A DNA stretch of 64,000 nucleotides from Streptomyces sp. NRRL F-5123. GTDB taxonomy: Bacteria; Actinomycetota; Actinomycetes; Streptomycetales; Streptomycetaceae. The notes below the pieces were generated by a model. It saw only the letters and a program-made list of their open reading frames with translations. It searched no databases and was not told the DNA's origin. Numbering within the stretch: position 1 is the stretch's first letter; the number at the start of each line of letters is the position of its first letter. The translations under genes and the position numbers were made by a program. Shown here piece by piece: positions 1 through 7,994 of this stretch. Where the stretch lies: contig NZ_JOHY01000008.1 of the NCBI RefSeq assembly GCF_000721495.1, forward strand, positions 62,001 through 126,000. Direction: 5' to 3'.

Positions 1-119
1 AGCGTCCAGGCGCGGGCTGCGCCGCTCGACTGGTGCCAGGACTCGGCGCCGCGGAGGCTCGCCCTCTCGCCAGGTGCGGGCACGAGCTGACAGGATCGGC
101 GGTTATGACCCCTCAGGCC

Positions 120-718
120 ATGCGCAGCCACTGGTGGTGGCGACCCGGTTGGGACGTGGGCCGTCGCTTCTACACCTGGCATATCACCTGGGAGGGTCAG
201 CACGACGTCCACCGAGTCGCCGATGGCTACCGCCGGGCGCTGGCGGGCCTTCCGGGCTGGACCTGATCCCCGACCGCTGGCTGCACCTGACGACGCAGGG
301 CGTCGGATTCACCAACGACGTCTCCGAGGCGACGGCTACGGCGATTGCCGCTGCGGCCCGCTCCCGGCTGGCGGCCCTGCACTCGTTCGACGTCTCGCTG
401 GAGGCTCCGATCGTCGATCCGGAAGCGATCCTTGTTCCTGTGGTCCCGGCGGAGCCCATCCGCCGGCTCCGACAGGAACTGCGCTCAGCGATTGCCGACG
501 TGCTGCCGGAGGTGCCGGAACCTGCGGAGGGCTTCAACCCGCACGTCAGCATCGCGTACAGCCACGCCGAGGGCCCGGCCGCGCCTTACGCCGAGGCGAT
601 CGAGGCCGCGGCCGTACCTCCGGCGAAGGCTGTGGTCACGCACGCAGACCTCATCGTGATCCACCGCGACCACCAGATGTACGAATGGACCACGCTTGCC
701 GAGGTCCCTCTCGGGTAA
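120..718 (+). pseudogene. 2'-5' RNA ligase-like 2H phosphoesterase, frameshifted
   Basis: Reading from the ATG at 120 gives MRSHWWWRPGW, a typical start for the actinomycete 2'-5' RNA ligase-like family. This frame hits a stop at about 266. The rest of the protein continues in the next frame, starting at LDLIPDRWLHLTTQG and running to the stop at 718. Both 2H catalytic motifs are present in the second part: HLTTQG and, about 100 residues on, HVSIAYS. Restoring one base near 255 would join the frames into about 199 residues, the normal family length. The gene is therefore either a recent pseudogene or carries a single-base sequencing error. Members are thought to be cyclic phosphodiesterases or RNA ligases; the substrate is not evident here. 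A GTG/ATG at about 105 is an alternative start. Confidence 0.75.
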
Positions 719-979
719 CTCGTGAGCTGCTTGGCCCGAAAGGGACGGATGGTCTACCTGCAGACATCGGGTCCACGGTGCGGGAACCTGTGACCGCTAG
801 GGTGGCTTCTCTGAGTCGGGCAAGGCGCGCCGTGGGCCGGAGAGGCGTTGCTTCGGAACCTCAAGCATGCACGCGACACGCGGGTCGCACCGAAGGAAAA
901 TGCCCGGCATGCGGAGAATCGCGCATCGCGGAGTTTCGTGAGAGTAGTCGGCAAGGCAAGCTTGTGCTGGTCAAGTACC

Positions 980-1161
980 GTGGCCGCCGCCCTCCGGGGC
1001 GGCGGAGGATCGCAACCATTGGATGGACCGGACGACGGTGCTGTCCGAACTGGTGGCCGCCGCCCTCCGGGGCGGCGGAGGATCGCAACCGGGGGAGTGG
1101 CGAAACGTTGGCGATCATCCACCCGTGGCCGCCGCCCTCCGGGGCGGCGGAGGATCGCAAC
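980..1161 (+). CRISPR. CRISPR array fragment, three 37-bp repeats
   Basis: Three identical 37-bp repeats lie at 980-1016, 1053-1089 and 1125-1161, separated by unrelated spacers of 36 and 35 bp. Each repeat begins GTGGCCGCCGCCC, has a 9-bp stem (CCGCCGCCC/GGGCGGCGG) around a TCCG loop, and ends GGATCGCAAC. Identical repeats with equal-length, dissimilar spacers fit a CRISPR array. The repeat is longer than the 28-29 bp repeats usual for Streptomyces type I-E. No cas gene is visible in the window, so activity depends on genes elsewhere. The first spacer reads open in a + frame (MDRTTVLSEL). The degenerate last copy at 2071 suggests the leader lies to the left, in 850-979. Confidence 0.85.
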
Positions 1162-1390
1162 GTCCGCAACGACGGAGTGTGGTGCATGCCGAAGGTGGTT
1201 GTCCGCTGTCATCCAATCGAGGCGTTTGACAGCGAACCCAGTCGTTCCGGCTTCCTCGCCAGCGAGCCTGGGTCTGTCCAGCCAACGGGCAGACCGCTCC
1301 GCCGCCACCGCCTACCGAACTCGCGGGTGGGGCCTCCGGGAGTTCTGAAATTGGCACACCAGGCGATCTACCTGCGACTATCGTGCCTCC

Positions 1391-1903
1391 GTGACGTTGA
1401 CCGACACCGAGATAGCCGCCCTGATCGCACCCGCCGGGCTTCACTTCGTGCAACGGCGCTGGGATGAGGTCCCGCTGCCGCCACTGCCCGAGGGTTACTC
1501 GCCGGCGAGTGCCCGCCCCGAGCACGGGCGATTCGACTCCCACCCGGACGAGATCGCCGACGTCGATGCCCCGGACATGGCTGACAAGGTCAACGCGAGT
1601 TGGTATCGGATGGCAACGCAGTACGGACTCTTCAATCAGGACCGCGAGTTCCTCCTCGGCGTCGACACGCACCCGACGGACGGAGAGCCCGAAGAGGACG
1701 GCTGGGCCTGGGTCCAGGTCCGCCTCCTTGACGACTGGGACCTGGTCACGAGCGAGGTGACCCAGCTACGGAGCGGGTTCGCGACACTGTTCACTACGCG
1801 CTTCGTGCCGGAATTTACCGCGGTGTCGCTGGACGGACGCATGATGATGAACACCACCGTCTGGGGCAACGGCACCGTCAGCACCATCGCCATCCGCCCC
1901 TAG
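1391..1903 (+). CDS. Unknown protein lying between two CRISPR array fragments
   Basis: This open frame of 170 residues starts at GTG 1391 (MTLTDTEIAALIAPAG) and ends RIP-like with IAIRP. It has no signal peptide, membrane segment or motif that I recognise. It is acidic and rich in Asp/Glu in its centre, with a Trp-containing stretch (EDGWAWVQVRLLDDWD). No clear ribosome-binding site precedes the start. It stands alone, inserted between CRISPR repeat 3 (ending 1161) and the repeat at 1999, so it probably arrived with DNA that split the array. Codon usage looks like a real Streptomyces gene with slightly lower GC than the backbone. Confidence 0.55.
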   Translation: MTLTDTEIAALIAPAGLHFVQRRWDEVPLPPLPEGYSPASARPEHGRFDSHPDEIADVDAPDMADKVNASWYRMATQYGLFNQDREFLLGVDTHPTDGEPEEDGWAWVQVRLLDDWDLVTSEVTQLRSGFATLFTTRFVPEFTAVSLDGRMMMNTTVWGNGTVSTIAIRP

Positions 1904-1998
1904 CGATCAGCTTCGGAGCTCCACTCCTGCTGACAATGAACTCAGTCGTCGCAGGTCAGGGCGTCGTCGTCGACTAACTTCGCTGTCCAAGGACAGTG

Positions 1999-2107
1999 GT
2001 GGCCGTTGCCCTCCGGGACGGCGGAGGATCGCAACCGGTGGCAGCACCTGTACGAGCTGTGGCACCGCGCGTGGCCGCCGTCCTCAGGGGCGGCTGGCTT
2101 CGTGCAT
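1999..2107 (+). CRISPR. CRISPR array end: one repeat, spacer, degenerate terminal repeat
   Basis: A 37-bp repeat at 1999-2035 differs from the 980-1161 consensus at only three positions, two of them in the stem. A 35-bp spacer (2036-2070) follows, then a copy starting at 2071 that keeps the 5' half (GTGGCCGCCG...CTC.GGGGCGGC) but loses the GGATCGCAAC end. A decayed last repeat is typical of the leader-distal end of an array, so this looks like the end of the array whose beginning is at 980. About 840 bp, including an unknown ORF, separate the two pieces. Confidence 0.75.
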
Positions 2108-2304
2108 CTCTAGGAACAGCAGATGTGGACGGGTTTGGGAGGCAGTTGGTGATCTTTCGTCGCCTGGATGTCGATGAGAAATGACGGCATGAACGGCGAT
2201 GGAAGCTGGTTCACGTCCCTGAGCCGAGCCGGTTCCCTGGCCAGTTGTCGACTGTGGGGGGAAACCGCCGTGACAGGCGACGTCAGTTGGGGAAGACTCG
2301 TGTC

Positions 2305-2850
2305 GTGCGCGATCGTGTAGAAACCCCCTCTGGCCTGGTGCTGCGGAGATGGAAGGCCGAGGACGCCCAGGCGGTGATGACCGCGTTCGCGGATCCGCTC
2401 ATGCGTGGCCAGTCCATCGAGCCGGTTGATTCTGTCCAGGCCGCCGAGCGGTGGATCACGGCTCGCGCTGAGCACTGGGCCGCGGACTACGCCTATTCCT
2501 TCGCCGTCGTCGATGGCAGCGGCCTCGTTCTCGGCCAGGTGCGTCTTGGTCCAGTGGATCGGCGTCATGCCACTGGATGGGTGTCCTATTGGACAACGGC
2601 GACGGCCCGGGGCCAGGGAATAGCTTCCCGTGCCTGCCATGCTGGGGCTTGCTGGGCTTTCGACGATGCGGAACTCTTCCGGCTGGAGCTTGGGCACCGG
2701 GTGAACAATCCCGCCTCATGCGGAGTTGCTCGCGCTGCTGGTTTCGCGGTGGAAGGGCAGCAACGACAGAAGCTCGAATACGACGGCGTCCGCGTCGACG
2801 TGGAACTCCATGCCCGCCTGGCAACGGATCCAGAGCCCGCTTCGTTGTGA
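2305..2850 (+). CDS. GNAT family N-acetyltransferase (RimJ/RimL-like)
   Basis: The protein transfers an acetyl group from acetyl-CoA to an amine; the substrate is unknown. It has the usual order for RimJ/RimL-type GNATs: LVLRRWKAEDAQAVMTAFADP near the start, a central YSFAVVDGSGLVLGQVRL strand pair, WTTATARGQGIASRA (the acetyl-CoA pyrophosphate loop, normally RGxGxA), and an Asn-containing NNPASCGVARAAGF helix. GTG 2305 is preferred as start because GGGGAAG lies about 10 bases upstream and the family begins just before this point. An upstream TTG at 2245 would add about 20 basic residues. The gene sits alone among CRISPR and IS debris, and its stop lies about 50 bp from a truncated istA on the other strand. 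Confidence 0.8.
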   Translation: MRDRVETPSGLVLRRWKAEDAQAVMTAFADPLMRGQSIEPVDSVQAAERWITARAEHWAADYAYSFAVVDGSGLVLGQVRLGPVDRRHATGWVSYWTTATARGQGIASRACHAGACWAFDDAELFRLELGHRVNNPASCGVARAAGFAVEGQQRQKLEYDGVRVDVELHARLATDPEPASL

Positions 2851-2901
2851 GGCAAGCTCTTCCTGTGGCACCTGATGGGTGAGGCTGCGCGAGAGGCGGT
2901 G

Positions 2902-3297
2902 CGGGACGAACGCCTCCAGCGGGGCCTTGCCCGACTCGACCACGATTTCCGGCTTCCGGGCTGCGACGTAGTAACGGACCATCCCGTAGGAGACGTCGGC
3001 GCCATGTTCCTCGACCAGCCGGTGGAAGATCCTCGTGACCGTGTGCCGTTGCTTGCGCGGCGCGTCCAGATCCGCCCGCAGGATGCAGTCGATCACCGAC
3101 TTGTACGGATCCAGAGCCGATGCCCGCGGCGGCAGCTTCTTGCGCGGCTCCAGCCAGGCAGAGTCCAGCGCTTTCCGCACCGTCCGCCAGGTCGCGCCGT
3201 GCGTGCGCTCAAGCTCGCGCATTGACATGCCACCACGGTGGTCACGCCGGATCGCCGCGTACAGCTCGACCTTCGACATCCGCGGCATGACCAGCAC
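2902..3297 (-). pseudogene. IS21-family transposase istA, 5' remnant
   Basis: About 130 residues match the N-terminus of IS21-type IstA: MSKVELYAAIRRD, a helix-turn-helix region (MSMRELERTHGATWRTVRKAL), then KLPPRASALDPYKSVID and a second HTH-like stretch ending VESGKAPLEAFVP. In complete IstA proteins this is followed by the DDE catalytic domain (about 500 residues in all). Here the similarity stops at about 2902 and the frame runs on into the antisense of the neighbouring acetyltransferase gene. No istB is present. The fragment shows a past IS21 insertion later deleted, and it cannot transpose. Confidence 0.75.
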
Positions 3298-3365
3298 CTT
3301 TCACCAGGGGCACCTCGATGCTGCCCTGGCAAGAATCCCAGTGTCTCCCAAACTAAAAAAACTCG

Positions 3366-3387
3366 GGTTCTGGCTCAAGTTCTGTGG
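3366..3387 (+). repeat. Left terminal inverted repeat of the ISL3 element
   Basis: This 22-bp end begins GGTTCTGGCTCAAG and is the inverted complement of 5594-5615 with a single mismatch at position 14. Confidence 0.8.
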
Positions 3388-3408
3388 TCTGTGACTTTGG
3401 GTAACCAA

Positions 3409-3846
3409 TTAGATCTCGAACAGGGCTTCCTCTTGTGGCGGGATCGGAGGGTCAAGGAGGTCGCGGAGGTGGGTGATCTCCTGACGCCACTTCGACCAGT
3501 TCGCAGCTTCGGCCCACTGCTCGGCGAGTTCAGACCGGTCGGAGACCACTTGGTCCAGGGCGTCGACGGCGAGCATTCGAAGGTCTGCGGGCAACTCCGG
3601 TAGCGGCTCTGATGGGCCATAGTTCAAACACGCCGGCTCGCCGTCAGGATGCTGGGCGACGACCAGGGCGGCTGCGGCCACTGCCCGCTCGCCGTCGTAG
3701 ATACCCAGGAAGTCCACGGGGCTGGCGGCACGTACGAGCACGCCCCGGATCATGGGTTCACGTTCTCCCAGCGCTGCCTCGTCCAGATCACCCCCGAAGT
3801 CGGCGGCGGTGTCATTGTCGAAGGGGCCGGTATCCCAGGTGCCCAT
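3409..3846 (-). CDS. DUF4259 domain protein, passenger in the ISL3 element
   Basis: The 145-residue protein starts MGTWDTGPFDNDTAADFGG, the signature opening of DUF4259. Its start at 3846 is preceded by AAGGAGAG. The rest is a soluble, acidic, helical protein without a signal peptide (AVAAAALVVAQ, then LPELPADLRMLAVDALDQ), near the family's normal length. The family's function is unknown. It lies 55 bp downstream of the transposase stop, in the same direction and inside the inverted ends, so it is probably carried and transcribed with the element. Whether it aids the element or the host cannot be told from sequence. Confidence 0.85.
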   Translation of the reverse strand: MGTWDTGPFDNDTAADFGGDLDEAALGEREPMIRGVLVRAASPVDFLGIYDGERAVAAAALVVAQHPDGEPACLNYGPSEPLPELPADLRMLAVDALDQVVSDRSELAEQWAEAANWSKWRQEITHLRDLLDPPIPPQEEALFEI

Positions 3847-3901
3847 GTCTCTCCTTGCATGGCCGTCTGGGGGATCGTCGCACTGACCACCGACAACGAG
3901 A

Positions 3902-5494
3902 TCACGAGGCAAGCAGCACCCGCTTGCGCAGGAGCTTGAAGCCAGCACGTCCGTACATCTGTCGCTTGATCATTTTGATGCGGTTGACGTGGCCTTCCAC
4001 GACGCCTGAGCTCCAGGGCAAGGTCAGGCCGGCTGTGACGGCTGCGAGGTCGCGTTCGAGGCCGTTGATGAAGGTGTGCATGCTGGGCAGGTCGTCGGCC
4101 CGGACCGCCGCTATCCACTCGGGGAGCCGTTCTCTGCGCTGGGTGAGCATCTGCCCGAAGGAACGGACGTGCCCGGCGAGGGTGTCCAGCTCGGGGCAGT
4201 GGGCCAGAACGGACTTCAGCTTCAGCCGGTCCTTCTCCGCAAGGGCGTCTGGGTGGGTCAGGATCCACCCGGCCACGGTCCTGGGCGACGGCGGCCGACC
4301 CTCCGGCACGGCGTCTCGGAAGGGACGAAGGTAGGCACGGACGGCACCGTATCCACCTGTGTATCCGTGGCTCTGGATCTCCTTCCAGAGGGTCCAGGCG
4401 TTCGTGCAGCCCTCGGCCCACCGCTCGTGCAGGTACGACTTGAAGTCGTCGAGCTTTGTCCTGCGGTTCTGCCACTGGCCTTGGAAGAGGTCTTCCGGGC
4501 TTGCCGCGTCGGCCAGGCGCTGAACGGTTCGGTAGGTCATTCGGAGTTCGCGGGCGACCGCCCGCCGGCTGTGCCCTTCGCCGAGCATTTCGTGCACGAT
4601 GGCGTGCTTCTCGCGAGTTCGATCGGCGAAGCGGTGTCCAGTCGGCCACGGGGACGTGCCAGCTTCGGGAGCCGGCGGCGCAGTGGCGCTCTCGGAGCCG
4701 GGAACCGTGAATGGCACTCGCAGACAGGTCCGATGGCGCGATACGCATCGCTCGGTGGCTTCGCCGAGGTTGCGCCAGAGATGGAAACGGTCTGCGACCT
4801 GCACGGCGGTGGGAGCCCCGGTGCTGGCGCCTTCGGCGAAGAAGGGGGCACGGTCGCGACAGACCACCTCAACCTCAGGACACTCAGCAAGCCAGGCGGC
4901 GACAGTGGCTGCCTCACGGTCCGGCAGCAGATCCACTGGTCTGCCGGTTTCGACATTGACCAGCACGGTCCCGTAGATGCGGCCCTTGCGCATCGCGTAC
5001 TCGTCGATACCCACCACCCGCGGGTCCGATGGCTGAGGGTCAGGCATCGCATCGACCAGCCGAAGCACCGTACTGCGGCTGACGGAGACTCCGAAGACGT
5101 CCGCAAGACGGGCTCCAGCGCGGCCGGTCAATGCAAGACCCACCTCGGCCAAGGCCGAACGCAGCCGGTCAGTCCGCTGAGCGTGACGGCGGGTCAGTCC
5201 CGGGATCTGCTCCACGAAGGTCTGCCGTCCACAGGAGGCGTCCGCGCAGATGAACCGGCGGACCTGGAGGCGCAGCACCACACGCCTTCCCACGCTGGGC
5301 AGATCAGCAGGAAACCGCAGGTAGGACCCATGAAGTCGGTTCGACCACCTTCCACAGCCGGGACACTCAGCACCAGCCGACTTGCAGGCGATTCCGATCC
5401 AGATCGCCTCGCCGTCGTCCTCCGCTGACAACACCGCGACTTCAGGGTCCGACAGGAATAGGAGCTCTTCCAGACGCAGCAGCACTTCGTTCAC
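3902..5494 (-). CDS. ISL3-family transposase, full length
   Basis: This 530-residue DDE transposase cuts and joins the element's ends. The N-terminus carries a zinc-binding domain (CPGCGRWS, then CADASCGRQTF) and an HTH region (residues about 100-150). The catalytic triad is visible as VVGIDEYA (first Asp), VQVADRFHLWRN (second Asp) and SSGVVEGHVN (Glu), followed by the family's RIKMIKRQMYGRAGF ending. Length and motif order are complete, with no frameshift, so the protein could be active. The inverted ends at 3366 and 5615 enclose it. Confidence 0.93.
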   Translation of the reverse strand: MNEVLLRLEELLFLSDPEVAVLSAEDDGEAIWIGIACKSAGAECPGCGRWSNRLHGSYLRFPADLPSVGRRVVLRLQVRRFICADASCGRQTFVEQIPGLTRRHAQRTDRLRSALAEVGLALTGRAGARLADVFGVSVSRSTVLRLVDAMPDPQPSDPRVVGIDEYAMRKGRIYGTVLVNVETGRPVDLLPDREAATVAAWLAECPEVEVVCRDRAPFFAEGASTGAPTAVQVADRFHLWRNLGEATERCVSRHRTCLRVPFTVPGSESATAPPAPEAGTSPWPTGHRFADRTREKHAIVHEMLGEGHSRRAVARELRMTYRTVQRLADAASPEDLFQGQWQNRRTKLDDFKSYLHERWAEGCTNAWTLWKEIQSHGYTGGYGAVRAYLRPFRDAVPEGRPPSPRTVAGWILTHPDALAEKDRLKLKSVLAHCPELDTLAGHVRSFGQMLTQRRERLPEWIAAVRADDLPSMHTFINGLERDLAAVTAGLTLPWSSGVVEGHVNRIKMIKRQMYGRAGFKLLRKRVLLAS

Positions 5495-5593
5495 GGCCTC
5501 GAACTCTCGGGCACGACAAGGCGGCCATGGGGCATTTCAGGACGATCGGGTGAGAGCCAATATGGAGATCAACAGTCACGGAGCGTGGATGCT

Positions 5594-5615
5594 CCACAGA
5601 AGTTGAGCCAGAACC
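5594..5615 (-). repeat. Right terminal inverted repeat of the ISL3 element
   Basis: Read on the minus strand it begins GGTTCTGGCTCAAC. It matches the left end (3366-3387) at 21 of 22 bases and marks the upstream boundary of the transposase. Confidence 0.8.
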
Positions 5616-5697
5616 AACTGTCGACGTCACCCGTCCGTGGGTCTGGGCACCTCCCAAACCCGTCGATAATCGACTTCACTACTGCTCGATAAAGCCA

Positions 5698-5789
5698 GGC
5701 GGCGGAGGATTGCACTATCGAGGACACCGGGCGCGGTGTCGCGGCCAGGGGTGTGGCCGCCGCCCTCCGGGGCGGCGAGGGATTGCAAC
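5698..5789 (+). CRISPR. CRISPR fragment: half repeat, 37-bp spacer, one full repeat
   Basis: The 3' half of a repeat (GGCGGCGGAGGATTGCAC, ending 5715) is followed by 37 bp of unique sequence and a full 37-bp repeat at 5753-5789. The full copy differs from the 980-1161 repeats at three positions near the 3' end (GAGGGATTGCAAC). The spacing equals that of the other fragments, so this is a displaced piece of the same or a sister array. It is now separated from the rest by 3.6 kb that includes two IS elements. The bases after 5789 read openly (GYVTEDGVTIAQAAA) and could be a last spacer without a closing repeat. Confidence 0.65.
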
Positions 5790-5911
5790 GGTTACGTGAC
5801 CGAGGACGGTGTGACCATCGCCCAAGCGGCCGCTTCGCACCGGCGGATTGGGCTGGCCCCGGACCGGGTCCGTGGACAAGCTCGACCGGGTCGCGCCCTA
5901 CCCCGCTGAAC

Positions 5912-7108
5912 TCAGCGGACACCGACCCGCTCGGCCAGGTCGACCACCTGCTTGCGATACGTCGGGCGTGCCCGCTTCCGCAGGTCAGTCACCATCTGGA
6001 TGGCCATCGGGTTGCGGGCGAAGTCTTCCGGCGCGACGGCTGCCAGGTCGGTCAGGTGGACCAGGACCGCCGCGTCCTCGCGTAGCAGGTCCCAGCAGCG
6101 GGCGACGTCGAGCTGGAACGTGAATCGGCGCTCCAGGGGGAGACGCGACGTGTCGATCCGGTCCGCGAGGGCCAGGGCAGCCCGTGAGTTGCCGGCCTCC
6201 GTGTCGATAGAGACGGCGTGGAGTTGGACGTTCGTGGGGCCGAAGACGGTGTGGTGGGCGTTGCCGTCGCCGACGGCTGTCGCCAGCGGGGTGGCCGACT
6301 TGGCGAGTCGCTCGCGCGCTGCCCAGTACCTTTTCCTGCGTCCGTCGGCGACCACCGCCACGAGCTGCAGCGCGCCCGCCATGGCCGCTGCCTCGCCCTG
6401 CGGATCCGCGCCCAGTTGTTCGACGGCCCGCACGGCGACGTCCGCGGCGGCGTCCGGATCGCCCGTACCGAGGAGGATGTGGCCGAGATTCCACCGGGCT
6501 GCCGCGATGCGGATCGGGTCGTCCGCTTCCTCGGCCGCCCGCAGGCCGCGGTCGGCCACCATCATCGACAGGTCGGCTCTGCCGGTTCTGCGGCAGTAGG
6601 AGCGGAGCATGAAGTACATGTCCGCTGCGCACCGCTGGATCTCCCGGCGTGCGTGGGTGTCCGCGTCGGAGCGGTGGCGGCGCAGCGCGGCGTTCACGTC
6701 GTGGATCAGACCGGGGAGGGCATCGGCCGCCGCGGAGAAGCGTTCGGGGTGGGTCTCCCACGCGCGCCAGGTGCTGTCGACGGCGGCGCGCAGCTCCGCC
6801 GTCGAGCACGGAGGGCGGCCGGGATCCTCCACGTGGCCGAGGAGAGCGTTGGCGACACGTCGGTCGGCGCAGGCCTTCTCGGTGCGGGGTCGCGGGTCGG
6901 ACGGCTCGTCCAGCAGCACGGCCACGGGGATCCGTAACTCGCGTGCGATGCTCATCAGGACGGGCAGCGTGGGCGTCTTTTTGCCGCGCTCGATACGGGA
7001 GAGGTAGTCCTCCGTGATCCGGCAGAGGCCGGCGACGACCGCCTGGCTCTTGCCCTGCCGCTCGCGATGCTCGCGAATACGCTGGCCGACAGGGAGTTCC
7101 GGCTCCAT
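5912..7108 (-). CDS. XRE-family regulator with TPR-like domain, next to an FxLD RiPP locus
   Basis: A cytoplasmic DNA-binding regulator of about 398 residues. An N-terminal XRE HTH (GQRIREHRERQGKSQAVVAG, then RITEDYLSRIERGKKTP) is followed by about 300 residues of helical, TPR-like sequence (for example RIAAARWNLGHILLGTGDP and LQLVAVVADGRRK). This is the usual architecture of Streptomyces regulators that sense a small ligand or peptide. Start 7108 (MEPELPVGQ) is chosen because the family begins there; ATG 7123 is a close alternative. It is divergent from the HAD gene across about 45-60 bp, so it probably controls the HAD, methyltransferase and precursor genes from that shared promoter region. 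Confidence 0.85.
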   Translation of the reverse strand: MEPELPVGQRIREHRERQGKSQAVVAGLCRITEDYLSRIERGKKTPTLPVLMSIARELRIPVAVLLDEPSDPRPRTEKACADRRVANALLGHVEDPGRPPCSTAELRAAVDSTWRAWETHPERFSAAADALPGLIHDVNAALRRHRSDADTHARREIQRCAADMYFMLRSYCRRTGRADLSMMVADRGLRAAEEADDPIRIAAARWNLGHILLGTGDPDAAADVAVRAVEQLGADPQGEAAAMAGALQLVAVVADGRRKRYWAARERLAKSATPLATAVGDGNAHHTVFGPTNVQLHAVSIDTEAGNSRAALALADRIDTSRLPLERRFTFQLDVARCWDLLREDAAVLVHLTDLAAVAPEDFARNPMAIQMVTDLRKRARPTYRKQVVDLAERVGVR

Positions 7109-7166
7109 CGTGGCGGCCCCCATGGTCGGTGGTTCCAGCGGTGATTGACGAGGAAGGACGTGGCGC

Positions 7167-7883
7167 ATGGCACGGCGGCAGGTCGTCCTGTGGGACATCG
7201 ACCATACGCTGGTGGAGACCCGGGGTGTGGGAAGGGAGCTGTCGGCCCAGGCCTTCCGGGCGGTCACCGGGCAGGAGATGCTCCGTCAGGCGACGGTGGA
7301 CGGTATCACCGAGGCGGTCATCTTCCGGGAGACGGCGAAGCTGCACGGGCTGGAAACGGACAGGGCCGACTTCGAGCGGTTCGCGGCGGCGCTCGCCGAC
7401 GCCCACGTGGCCGCCGCGGCGGAGCTGCGCGCCCGGGGCCGGGCCCTTGCCGGGGCGGAAGCCGTCCTGGACAGGCTGGCTACGGCTCCCGGGATCATCC
7501 AGACGGTGGTGACGGGCAACGTCCGGCGCGTCGCAGAGATCAAGTTGGGCACCTTCGGGCTGGACCGTCACATCGCCTGGGACCTTGGCGCTTACGGAGA
7601 GGACGCGGACGAGCGCGCCGACCTGGTCCGGACCGCCCTGCGAAGGGCTGCGGCGCACCTCGGTATCCCGCTGACGTCACGCGACGCCGTGGTCGTCGGC
7701 GACACGTCCGCCGACGTCAGGGCCGGCCGATCCGCAGGCGTTCCGGTCATCGCCGTCGCCACCGGCCGGACGTCCGAGACCGATCTGCGCGCCGCAGGAG
7801 CCGCGTACGTGGTCCCCGACCTCACCGACCACGAGCAGCTCGCGCACATGGTCGCGTCCCTCTCGGCTAACGACGCGACCTGA
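7167..7883 (+). CDS. HAD-superfamily hydrolase
   Basis: A 238-residue haloacid dehalogenase-type phosphatase or hydrolase. Motif I is VVLWDIDHTLVET (nucleophile Asp and the +2 Asp), motif II is QTVVTGN, and motif IV is AVVVGDTSADVRAGRSAG with the metal-binding Asp residues. A helical cap lies between (residues about 20-90), as in phosphoglycolate phosphatase-like members. AGGAAGGA precedes the ATG. It is the first gene rightwards from the promoter shared with the XRE regulator and lies 111 bp upstream of the FxLD methyltransferase. Substrate is unknown. A role in the RiPP pathway is only suggested by position. Confidence 0.88.
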   Translation: MARRQVVLWDIDHTLVETRGVGRELSAQAFRAVTGQEMLRQATVDGITEAVIFRETAKLHGLETDRADFERFAAALADAHVAAAAELRARGRALAGAEAVLDRLATAPGIIQTVVTGNVRRVAEIKLGTFGLDRHIAWDLGAYGEDADERADLVRTALRRAAAHLGIPLTSRDAVVVGDTSADVRAGRSAGVPVIAVATGRTSETDLRAAGAAYVVPDLTDHEQLAHMVASLSANDAT

Positions 7884-7911
7884 GGTCGCCCCGGGGCCCC
7901 GGACGGCCGGG

Positions 7912-7936
7912 CCACCCGGACCGAGAGTCCGGGTGG
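7912..7936. terminator. Hairpin after the HAD gene
   Basis: A perfect 10-bp stem (CCACCCGGAC/GTCCGGGTGG) with a 5-base loop lies 28 bp after the HAD stop. There is no T-run, as is common in Streptomyces. It may reduce read-through into the methyltransferase gene. Confidence 0.5.
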
Positions 7937-7994
7937 TCCGGTCGAATCTCTCGTAGCGTCAGCAACCACCGCGCGAGGGAAGGAACCCGTCTTC

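Larger units (their letters stand above)
3366..5615 (-). mobile_element. ISL3-family insertion sequence with a DUF4259 passenger gene
   Basis: The element is about 2.25 kb, bounded by 22-bp inverted ends that match at 21 of 22 positions (GGTTCTGGCTCAAGTTCTG on the left; its complement at 5594-5615). Inside, on the minus strand, are a full-length ISL3-type transposase and, 55 bp downstream, a DUF4259 gene. ISL3 elements usually make 8-bp target duplications. The flanks (AAAACTCG on the left, AACTGTCG on the right) agree at only five positions, so no clean duplication remains. The element lies between two CRISPR fragments and beside a broken IS21, so it landed in an existing hotspot. Confidence 0.8.

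Noticed and set aside
1195..1231. Possible further degenerate CRISPR repeat after repeat 3
   Set aside because: Only the first four bases (GTGG) and a few scattered positions match; the stem and the GCAAC end are missing.
754..1308. Minus-strand open frames over the CRISPR repeats (e.g. a 184-residue frame)
   Set aside because: They read the repeats three times as RRPGGRRP and have no family resemblance; they are products of the GC-rich repeats.
3358..5623. 8-bp target duplication around the ISL3 element
   Set aside because: The flanks AAAACTCG and AACTGTCG agree at only five of eight positions.
5985..7658. 557-residue minus-strand frame overlapping the XRE and HAD genes
   Set aside because: It is Arg/Pro-rich shadow sequence in the wrong frame; the XRE regulator in the correct frame has clear motifs.
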